Program-made: the position numbers and the translations under genes | DNA from: Actinoplanes aureus | GTDB lineage: Bacteria; Actinomycetota; Actinomycetes; Mycobacteriales; Micromonosporaceae | Assembly: GCF_015704865.1 (NCBI RefSeq) | Contig: NZ_JADQTO010000016.1 | Location: 124,001-188,000, forward strand | Direction of reading: 5' to 3' | Length of the DNA stretch: 64,000 nt | Part shown: positions 50,220-56,994 of the stretch, one piece after another | How positions within the stretch are numbered: position 1 is the first letter of the stretch | Layout: the number at the start of each line of letters is the position of its first letter | Notes under the pieces: generated by a model | What the model saw: the letters and a program-made list of their open reading frames with translations, nothing else | Told to the model about the DNA's origin: nothing | Database searches by the model: none

Positions 50220-50642
50220 TCAGGCCGGGTCCAATCCTGACCGGCCGGTTGTCCACTCGTTCGGGTTACGACGCGGTCCGCCGACGAGACTCATCAGCAG
50301 GTCCAGGGCATCCTCTTCGTCGAGGCTGTGCAGGCTGCGGCACGGCAGTGCACGTAGCGGGCCGGGCGGCTCGGCGGTGTCGAGACAGAGAGTGATCAGC
50401 CGGCCGGGCGGTGCCGGGGTTCCGGCGACGTGGCGCCAGTCGTCATCGGTGCCGCGATGTACGGCGGAGAGCAGTACCAGAACCGGATCGGTGCCGGAAA
50501 GCGCGACCGCTATCCGTTGCGCGAAGTCGGAACCGGCGGATTCGAGGTGTACATCGTGCCCGGCGGCGCGAAGTTCGAGGGCGATCCATTGTGCCCAGGG
50601 CTCATCCGGGGCAGCGTGGGAGACGAATATGGGCACGTCCAC
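50220..50642 (-). CDS. TIR-domain protein
   Basis: A 140-residue single TIR domain. PIFVSHAAPDEPWAQWIALEL is the box 1 region with the F-x-S-H signature; HDVHLESAGSDFAQRI and VLVLLSAVHRGTDDDW follow. NAD-hydrolysing TIR domains carry a catalytic Glu just after this W; here W is followed by R-H-V-A, so the Glu seems absent and the domain may only mediate assembly. Start GTG 50642 or an upstream GTG at 50738 inside the gap promoter palindrome. Confidence 0.7.
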   Translation of the reverse strand: MDVPIFVSHAAPDEPWAQWIALELRAAGHDVHLESAGSDFAQRIAVALSGTDPVLVLLSAVHRGTDDDWRHVAGTPAPPGRLITLCLDTAEPPGPLRALPCRSLHSLDEEDALDLLMSLVGGPRRNPNEWTTGRSGLDPA

Positions 50643-50718
50643 AGCATGGCGGAGGACGCTCCACTGTGCTCGCCCGGATTCGATGTCCGTCGCTGGAGTG
50701 GTGTGAGAATGTGCTCCG

Positions 50719-50747
50719 TTGACGTGCAACTTGCACACTCATAGTGT
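50719..50747 (+). promoter_or_regulatory. Sigma-70-type promoter of the GAPDH-like gene with an internal operator
   Basis: TTGACG (50719-50724) and TAGTGT (50742-50747) are spaced by 17 bp. The spacer holds a perfect palindrome GTGCAA-C-TTGCAC (50724-50736). Binding there would block or remodel the promoter. The mRNA would start near 50754, giving an 88-nt leader. The palindrome also overlaps the alternative start of the divergent TIR gene. Confidence 0.7.
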
Positions 50748-50841
50748 CGGTGTTGTGACGGGGGGTAGGCCTCTGTGTAAACAGGGCACAACCTGGTCAT
50801 GGGGGAATGCGGACAAACCAGCCGGAGTCGAGGAGCGCTCG

Positions 50842-51900
50842 ATGACCATCGCGATCGGGATCAACGGACTCGGGCGGATCGGCCGAAGCTTGACCCGGGT
50901 CGTGGCCTCCGCGCCAAATCCGGGCGTGGAGATCGCGGCGGTGAACGACATCGCCTCCACCGAGAAGCTCGCGTACGGGCTGCGCCGCGACAGCATCCGT
51001 GGCTCGTTCCCCGGCACGGTGACCGCTCGAGGTGAGTACCTCGTCGTGAACGACCACGCCATCCGGGCGTACCACCACGAGCGGCCGGAGCGGATCCCGT
51101 GGGCCGAGGAGGGGGTGGACGTCGTCATCGAGGCCACCGGCCTGTTCCGGGCCGGGAGCACCGCGCGTACCCACATCACGCACGGCGGCGCCCGCAAGGT
51201 GGTGATCAGCGCGTCGGCCGACGACCCGGACGCGTTCCTGGTCTTCGGGGCCAACCATGACAGCTACGAGCCGGCGGTGCACGACGTGGTATCCCCGGCC
51301 TCCTGCGGGGTCAACGCCCTCACCGTGATGGCGAAGGTGCTGCTCGACCGGTTCGGCCTGCGCTCGGTGAACACCTCGGTGATGCTGGCGACGCAGGGCT
51401 GGCAGCGGGTGCAGGACTCGATGGCCGGCACGTCGCGGGACGATCCGCGGCTGGGCCGGGCCACCGGGGAGAGCATCATTCCGCACAACTACGTGGTCGG
51501 TGACCTGGTGCGGGTGGCGCTGCCGGAGATCGGCGAGATGCGGTACAGCTACTACTGCGTGCCCACCCCGATCGGCTCGCTCGCCGAGCTCTCCGGGCAG
51601 ACCGACCGGCCGGTGAGCGTCGAGGAGGTCAACCGGGCGATGGCCGAGGCGGCCGCCGGGCCGCTGCGCGGCATTCTGGCGTACGACCCGGACCCGACCG
51701 TGTCGATCGACGTGAAGAACAATCCGGCCTCCTGCCTCTTCGACCCGTCCGGCACGCAGACCACCGCGGACGGCGGCGTGAAGGTGCGCGGCTGGTTCGA
51801 CAACGAGTGGGGCTTCTCGAACCGATTACTCGATCTCGCCCGCCTGGTGGGTGAGCGGTTACCAGTTCCTTCCAGCCGGGTGAGCTGGAGCATCGCCTAG
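50842..51900 (+). CDS. GAPDH-family protein lacking the catalytic His
   Basis: A 352-residue protein with the GAPDH fold (IGINGLGRIGRSLTRV, VNDIAS, GWFDNEWGFSNRLLDLARL). Cys155 in S-P-A-S-C-G-V-N aligns with the catalytic Cys, but the His expected 27 residues later (canonical V-H-A) is Leu182 in SVMLATQGW, and the phosphate-site SSTGAAKA is replaced by I-P-H-N-Y-V-V-G. It is thus unlikely to be the glycolytic enzyme. ATG 50842 has GAGGAG upstream. A regulatory, redox or other dehydrogenase role is possible. Confidence 0.85.
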   Translation: MTIAIGINGLGRIGRSLTRVVASAPNPGVEIAAVNDIASTEKLAYGLRRDSIRGSFPGTVTARGEYLVVNDHAIRAYHHERPERIPWAEEGVDVVIEATGLFRAGSTARTHITHGGARKVVISASADDPDAFLVFGANHDSYEPAVHDVVSPASCGVNALTVMAKVLLDRFGLRSVNTSVMLATQGWQRVQDSMAGTSRDDPRLGRATGESIIPHNYVVGDLVRVALPEIGEMRYSYYCVPTPIGSLAELSGQTDRPVSVEEVNRAMAEAAAGPLRGILAYDPDPTVSIDVKNNPASCLFDPSGTQTTADGGVKVRGWFDNEWGFSNRLLDLARLVGERLPVPSSRVSWSIA

Positions 51901-51911
51901 GCTCGGAACCG

Positions 51912-52820
51912 ATGATCGACATATCTGACGTGCAGGCCGCCGCCCGCCGTATCGAGGGCCGCGTCCGGCGTACCCCGGTGCTCGCTGCCGGGCCGGACCG
52001 GTGGTTCAAGCTCGAGTTCGCCCAGCACGCCGGGTCCTTCAAGACTCGCGGCATGTTCCATCAGGTCCTGGCCGGCGACCCGCCGGCGGCCGGCATCGTG
52101 GCCGCCTCCGGCGGCAATGCCGGCCTGGCCGCCGCCTACGCGGCCCGCGAACTGGGCGTTGCGGCCGAGGTCTACGTGCCGGTCACCGCGCCGGCGGTCA
52201 AGGTGGCCAAGCTCGGCAAGCTGGGCGCGCGGGTGGTGCAGACCGGATCGGAGTACGCCGAGGCGTACGCCGCCGCAGTCGTGCGTGCTGACGAGACCGG
52301 TGCCCTGTTCTGCCACGCGTACGACGACCCGGCGATGGTCGCGGGCAACGGCACGCTCGGCCTGGAGCTGCGCGAACAGCTGCCGGACGGGTTCGACACG
52401 GTGCTGGTCGCGGTGGGCGGGGGCGGTCTGATCGCGGGGATGATCGCGGCGCTGCGGAACGACGTACGGATCGTCGCCGTCGAGCCGGTGACGTCGTGCG
52501 CGCTGCACGCGGCGCTGGCGGCGGGTGAGCCGGTGGACGTGCCGGTCTCCGGGGTGGCCGCCGACTCGCTGGGCGCGCGGCGGGCCGGGCGGATCGCGTA
52601 CGAACTGGCCGTCGACGCCGACATCACCTCGGTGCTGGTGCCGGACGAGGCGATCCTGGACGCCCGCCGGCGACTCTGGGACGACTACCGGATCGTCGTC
52701 GAGCACGGCACCGCGGCGGCACAGGCGGCCCTGCTCTGCGGCGCGTACCGGCCGGAGCCGGGGGAGCGGGTGGCGGTTCTGCTCTGCGGCGCCAACACGG
52801 ATCCGGCTGATCTGGCCTGA
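51912..52820 (+). CDS. PLP-dependent Ser/Thr dehydratase-like enzyme
   Basis: A 302-residue fold-type II PLP enzyme. Lys in GSFKTRGM forms the Schiff base, ASGGNAGLAAAYAA binds the substrate carboxylate, and VAVGGGGLIAGM binds the PLP phosphate. It resembles threonine/serine deaminases or racemases without a regulatory ACT domain. It begins 11 bp after the GAPDH-like gene, so the two are probably cotranscribed. The exact substrate is not readable. Confidence 0.87.
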   Translation: MIDISDVQAAARRIEGRVRRTPVLAAGPDRWFKLEFAQHAGSFKTRGMFHQVLAGDPPAAGIVAASGGNAGLAAAYAARELGVAAEVYVPVTAPAVKVAKLGKLGARVVQTGSEYAEAYAAAVVRADETGALFCHAYDDPAMVAGNGTLGLELREQLPDGFDTVLVAVGGGGLIAGMIAALRNDVRIVAVEPVTSCALHAALAAGEPVDVPVSGVAADSLGARRAGRIAYELAVDADITSVLVPDEAILDARRRLWDDYRIVVEHGTAAAQAALLCGAYRPEPGERVAVLLCGANTDPADLA

Positions 52821-52860
52821 ATCACCCGCACGGCGCGGCCGCTTCGGCGAGGCTCGGTTG

Positions 52861-54000
52861 GTGGCCGAGGAGAACCAGATCAGTTCGGTACGGCAGTTCC
52901 GCCGCTTCGCCCTCGCGGTCTGCGTCGTCGGTGTGCTCGTCCAGCTCCTGCTCACCACGTACTACCTGGGCATGGGGCACAAGGCCGCGCCGCACCACCT
53001 GCCGGTCGGCCTGATCGCCGCGGACGCGCAGCGTACGCAGGTCACCGCCATGCTGGAGGAGGACGGTGCCTTCGCGGTGGTGGAGTACACCGCGGCCGAC
53101 CGGCTGATCACGGCGATCCGGGAGCGGGACGTCTACGGCGGCGTGGATCTCACCGGCGACCAGCCGATGCTCTACGTGGCCGGGGCGGCCGGTGCGTCCG
53201 CCGCGACGCTGCTGCGGTCCACCTACACCGGCCTCGTGCAGCAGCAGAAGGCCAGCCGGCTGGCCACGCTGGGTGAGCAGATCCCGGTCGCCCAGGCGGA
53301 GGCGCTGGTCACCGCGCCCCCGGTGACCGACGTGGTGCCGCTTCCCGCGGACGACGTCAACGGCGTGTCACTGGGCTTCCTCACCCAGGCGTTGTCCCTG
53401 GGCGGGACGATCGCGTCGATGGGACTGGGGCGCCTGATTCCGCGTACCCGTAGATCCTGGAAGCGCGGCGCTGGCCACCTGGCCACCTTGATCGTCTATG
53501 CGGTCGGCTCGGCCGCCGCGGTGCTCTGGTCGATGAGCTGGTTCGGCGTCGGCGTCGGCGCCGACCAGGTGGAAATGCTGCTGATCTTCTCGCTGATCTC
53601 GCTCGCGGTGACCGGTTCGACGGCCGGCGCGGTCGCGCTGATCGGCCCGGCCGGTGCGCTGGTCGGCGCCTTCTACTTCACGGTCGGCACGGTGATCTCC
53701 GGGGCCAGCATCCTGCCCGAGTTCCTGCCGGCCTTCGGCCGTCACCTCGGCGAGAACCTGCCCACCGGCGCCGGCGTCCAGGCGGTACGCGACAACCTCT
53801 ACTTCCCGGACGCCCCGATCGGCAGACACCTGCTGATCCTGTCCCTGTACGCGGCGATCGGCTGCCTCATCGTGCTGGTCACCAACATCCTGCCGAACCG
53901 GGGCGACCGGACGTCCGAGGTCGATCTGGCGGCGACCGTACGGCTGGAGGGATTTTCTCCGGCCGGGCCTCAGATTTCCGGGCGCGCGCCGAACGAGTAA
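52861..54000 (+). CDS. Membrane protein with large extracytoplasmic domain (ABC-2/YhgE-like)
   Basis: A 379-residue protein. One N-terminal helix (FALAVCVVGVLVQLLLTTYYLG), an outside domain of about 160 residues (YTAADRLITAIRERDVYGGVDL), then five helices (HLATLIVYAVGSAAAVLWSM, LLIFSLISLAVTGSTAGAVAL, ILSLYAAIGCLIVLV). This topology matches ABC-2-type and YhgE/Pip permeases; no ATPase is nearby. Start GTG 52861. It may act in export of a cell-surface component. Confidence 0.72.
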   Translation: MAEENQISSVRQFRRFALAVCVVGVLVQLLLTTYYLGMGHKAAPHHLPVGLIAADAQRTQVTAMLEEDGAFAVVEYTAADRLITAIRERDVYGGVDLTGDQPMLYVAGAAGASAATLLRSTYTGLVQQQKASRLATLGEQIPVAQAEALVTAPPVTDVVPLPADDVNGVSLGFLTQALSLGGTIASMGLGRLIPRTRRSWKRGAGHLATLIVYAVGSAAAVLWSMSWFGVGVGADQVEMLLIFSLISLAVTGSTAGAVALIGPAGALVGAFYFTVGTVISGASILPEFLPAFGRHLGENLPTGAGVQAVRDNLYFPDAPIGRHLLILSLYAAIGCLIVLVTNILPNRGDRTSEVDLAATVRLEGFSPAGPQISGRAPNE

Positions 54001-54002
54001 GC

Positions 54003-54590
54003 GTGGGTATCGAGGGAGTGAACTCGCGCATCGCTGACATCCAGAGCCGGATCATCGCGTTGCAGACACAACAGGCCACGACCACCGCGGCGCGTACGGC
54101 CACGCCCAGCGCCGGTAGCAGCAATTTCGCCGCACACCTGCAAAAGGCGGTCGCGTCGACGACGGCGGCCCATTCGCACGAGGTCAACGCCAAGGGAATT
54201 CCGGTCGATCTGGCCGCGTACGGCAACGGCCGGATCCCGGAGAACGCCCTGGCCCGCGTCGGCAACACCAGCCACAAGCTGTGGGCGCCGGCCGCCGAGA
54301 ACCTGAACCGGATGATCGAGGACGCCAAGCGGGACGGGGTCACGATCGGCATCACCGACTCGTACCGGCCCTACGCGGAGCAGGTCGACCTGGCCCGCCG
54401 CAAGGGGCTGTACTCCCAGGGCGGGCTCGCGGCCAAGCCGGGCACCAGCGAGCACGGCTGGGGCATGGCCACCGACCTGGACCTGAACAGCAAGGCTCTC
54501 GACTGGATGCGCAAGAACGCCACGAACTACGGCTTCGTGGAGGACGTGCCACGGGAGCCGTGGCACTGGGCGTACCACCCGAAGGGTTGA
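54003..54590 (+). CDS. M15-family D,D-carboxypeptidase-like metallopeptidase
   Basis: A 195-residue VanY-type peptidase. SYRPYAEQVDLA, TSEHGWGMATDLDL (zinc His and Asp) and EPWHWAYHP (catalytic Glu and zinc His) are complete. There is no signal peptide; the N-terminus (GIEGVNSRIADIQSRIIALQ) is helical and resembles those of flagellar-export-linked hydrolases. The gene follows the membrane protein by 2 bp. It probably cleaves peptidoglycan peptides after non-Sec export (inference). Confidence 0.85.
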   Translation: MGIEGVNSRIADIQSRIIALQTQQATTTAARTATPSAGSSNFAAHLQKAVASTTAAHSHEVNAKGIPVDLAAYGNGRIPENALARVGNTSHKLWAPAAENLNRMIEDAKRDGVTIGITDSYRPYAEQVDLARRKGLYSQGGLAAKPGTSEHGWGMATDLDLNSKALDWMRKNATNYGFVEDVPREPWHWAYHPKG

Positions 54591-55425
54591 TGTCGGAAGG
54601 GCCGCGGCGAAGCGCCCCGGCCCGCGCCCCAGGCCCGCCCGGGATCTCGCCGGGGCGGGTGATACGCCAGCCGTCCTGGTCGTCGGCCCACCGCCGCCAG
54701 CCGTCCGAGATCCGCCGCAGGCCGGCCTCGTCCGCCGCCCCGGTGCGCAGCGCGGTGTCGGCCATGTCCGACTTCAGGATCCGGTCTGCCCAGAGTCCGC
54801 CCCACCACGCGCGGTCCTCGTCGTCGGCGAAGCACCAGACGCTCGCGGTCGCGGTGATGTCGGTGAAACCGGCGGCCCGGGCCCAGGCCAGCATCCGCCG
54901 CCCGGCGTCCGGCTCGCCGCCGTTGCCGCGGGCCACCCGCTGGTACAGAGCCAGCCACTCGTCCAGCTCAGGGATCTGCGGGAACCAGGTGAAGGCCGCG
55001 TAGTCACTGTCCCGGGCGGCGACCACGCCGCCTGGCCTCGTGACCCGGCGCATCTCTCGCAGCGCGGCCACCGGGTCAGCCACGTGCTGGAGCACCTGGT
55101 GGGCGTGGACGACATCGAATGTGTCGTCCGGGAAGTCGAGCGCGTGCACGTCGCCGGTCGCGAAGTCCACGTTCGGCAGGCCGCGCCGCTCGACCTCGGC
55201 CCGGGCCAGGTTCAGCGCCGCGGCGGTCTGCTCCAGCGCGGTGACACGGCCGGGTGTGATGCGTGTCGCCAGGTCAGCGGTGATGGTGCCGGGGCCGCAT
55301 CCGACGTCCAGCAGGGAAATTCCGGAGGAAAGATGCGGCAGCAGGTACGCCGCCGAATTCTCTGCGGTGCGCCAGCGGTGTGAGCGCAAGACCGACTCGT
55401 GGTGCCCGTGGGTGTACGTCGCCAT
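54352..55425 (-). CDS. SAM-dependent methyltransferase with aberrant C-terminal extension
   Basis: A class I methyltransferase starting at ATG 55425. LLDVGCGPGTITADLA (motif I), TALEQTAAAL, FATGDVHALDFPDD, VVHAHQVLQHV and RVTRPGGVV are complete. Family members end near the equivalent of DGWRITRPGEI (about 54640), but here no stop follows and the frame runs about 85 further residues of low-complexity Arg/Pro/Ser antisense to the M15 gene, overlapping it by 239 bp. A lost stop codon or frameshift near 54635 explains this. Confidence 0.75.
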   Translation of the reverse strand: MATYTHGHHESVLRSHRWRTAENSAAYLLPHLSSGISLLDVGCGPGTITADLATRITPGRVTALEQTAAALNLARAEVERRGLPNVDFATGDVHALDFPDDTFDVVHAHQVLQHVADPVAALREMRRVTRPGGVVAARDSDYAAFTWFPQIPELDEWLALYQRVARGNGGEPDAGRRMLAWARAAGFTDITATASVWCFADDEDRAWWGGLWADRILKSDMADTALRTGAADEAGLRRISDGWRRWADDQDGWRITRPGEIPGGPGARAGALRRGPSDINPSGGTPSATAPVARPPRSRSSWRSCASSREPCCSGPGRWPCPSRARWCPAWPRARPGSTAPCGGPGRPAPRRAGTSR

Positions 55426-55453
55426 GCCCTCGAAGCTAGTGCCTTGATCTCCA

Positions 55454-55477
55454 TATGTGGGACATGCATCTCACATA
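55454..55477. promoter_or_regulatory. Inverted repeat between the methyltransferase and asd genes
   Basis: TATGTGGGA (55454-55462) and TCTCACATA (55469-55477) form a 9-bp dyad with one mismatch and a 6-bp centre, in an AT-rich patch between divergent starts. A repressor or activator site shared by both promoters is likely. Confidence 0.55.
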
Positions 55478-55527
55478 ATGAACAACATGATTTCTTGGTA
55501 CGCAGTTCAGGCCGTATTTTGGTGCCC

Positions 55528-56568
55528 ATGAGGATCGGCATTGTGGGTGCGACGGGACAGGTCGGTGGCGTCATGCGCCGCATCCTGGCCGATCGCCAAG
55601 GTTTGAACGGGCTCGGCCCGATTGACCAGCTCCGGCTCTTCGCTTCCGCGCGCAGCGCGGGCCGCACCCTCCCGTGGGGTTCCGGCGAGGTGACCGTCGA
55701 GGACGCGGCGACCGCTGACTACAGCGGCCTGGACATCGTGCTCTTCTCGGCCGGCAAGGGCGGCTCGAAGGAGTACGCGCCTCGCGTCGCCGAGGCCGGC
55801 GCCGTGGTCGTCGACAACTCGTCGGCCTGGCGGATGGACCCGGAGGTCCCGCTGGTCGTCGCCGAGGTGAACCCGGACGCCGTCAAGCAGCGTCCCCGGG
55901 GCATCATCGCCAACCCGAACTGCACGACCATGGCCGCGATGCCGGTGCTGCGCCCGCTGCACGACGAGGCCGGTCTGGTCTCCTTCATCGCCACCACCTA
56001 CCAGGCGGTCGGCGGTGCCGGGCTGGCCGGTGTGGCCGAGCTCGACGAGCAGGTCAAGAAGGTGGCGGACCGGGCGACCGAGCTGACCTACGACGGGTCC
56101 GCCGTCGAGTTCCCCGAGCCCAGGGTCTTCCCGCGGCCGATCGCCTTCAACGTCATCCCGCAGGCCGGGTCGTTCGTCGACGACGGCAGCTTCGAGACCG
56201 ACGAGGAGCAGAAGCTCCGCAACGAGAGCCGCAAGATCCTCGGGCTGCCGGATCTGCTGGTGTCCGGGACCTGCGTGCGCGTACCGGTCTTCACCGGCCA
56301 CTCGCTCCAGGTCAACGCGCGCTTCGCCCGTCCGGTCAGCCCGTCGCGGGCGCGCGAGATCCTCGCCTCCGCGCCCGGCGTGGAACTCTCCGATGTGCCC
56401 ACCCCGCTGCAGGCGGCCGGCCGTGACCCGTCCTACGTGGGGCGCTTCCGGGTCGACCCGACCGCGGAGAACGGGCTGTCGTTCTTCATCTCGAACGACA
56501 ACCTTCGCAAGGGGGCCGCGCTGAACGCCGTACAGATCGCCGAGCTGATCGCCGCCGAATTGCGCTGA
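55528..56568 (+). CDS. asd: Aspartate-semialdehyde dehydrogenase
   Basis: A 346-residue NADPH-dependent enzyme that makes aspartate semialdehyde for lysine, diaminopimelate, threonine and methionine synthesis. IGIVGATGQVGGVM binds the nucleotide, NPNCTTMAAM holds the nucleophile Cys, and FTGHSLQVNA holds the catalytic His. ATG 55528 fits the family start. The usual partner, aspartate kinase, is not in the window. A terminator follows. Confidence 0.95.
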   Translation: MRIGIVGATGQVGGVMRRILADRQGLNGLGPIDQLRLFASARSAGRTLPWGSGEVTVEDAATADYSGLDIVLFSAGKGGSKEYAPRVAEAGAVVVDNSSAWRMDPEVPLVVAEVNPDAVKQRPRGIIANPNCTTMAAMPVLRPLHDEAGLVSFIATTYQAVGGAGLAGVAELDEQVKKVADRATELTYDGSAVEFPEPRVFPRPIAFNVIPQAGSFVDDGSFETDEEQKLRNESRKILGLPDLLVSGTCVRVPVFTGHSLQVNARFARPVSPSRAREILASAPGVELSDVPTPLQAAGRDPSYVGRFRVDPTAENGLSFFISNDNLRKGAALNAVQIAELIAAELR

Positions 56569-56585
56569 CCTTTCGCGTTTCTCGC

Positions 56586-56614
56586 ACCGCCCCGGCCGTC
56601 TCGGCCGGGGCGGT
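56586..56614 (+). terminator. Terminator after asd
   Basis: A perfect 13-bp stem (56586-56598 with 56602-56614) and a 3-nt loop, followed by TTTGTCGTTT. Confidence 0.88.
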
Positions 56615-56704
56615 TTGTCGTTTCCAGAGGGATACATATTTGAAATCTGGGCTTTTTCGCACGAATCGGTAGCGCTTGGCCGGTTTTAGCGGCACAGTGA
56701 TGGA

Positions 56705-56911
56705 ATGAACGACAGTGGGCTCGGCGGAGCAGGCTCCTTCTGGTGCCTCCGCGACCACCGGGTGGAAAGCGGGGACGACGTGTGCCCCGCCCAATACCGG
56801 CTCGGTCCCTACGCCACGGCTGACGAAGCGACGCGGGCACTCGAAACGGTCGAGAAGCGCAATGCCGAGTGGGATGCCGAGGACGCCCGCTGGACAGGGG
56901 AGGCCAGCTAA
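56705..56911 (+). CDS. Small SPOR-like protein
   Basis: A 68-residue protein. FWCLRDHRVESGDDVCPAQY followed by RLGPYATADEATRAL and ETVEKRNAEWDAED follows the beta-alpha-beta pattern of short SPOR-like proteins common in actinobacteria. Two Cys residues are conserved-looking. It precedes the giant repeat gene by 83 bp on the same strand. Function unknown. Confidence 0.68.
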   Translation: MNDSGLGGAGSFWCLRDHRVESGDDVCPAQYRLGPYATADEATRALETVEKRNAEWDAEDARWTGEAS

Positions 56912-56994
56912 CGCCCGGTGCCGGGATTCCAGCCGGAACCGCGCATCGCCAGGCGCGGACGTGCCCGCAGTCATTCGCAAGGAGGAACACCTCG

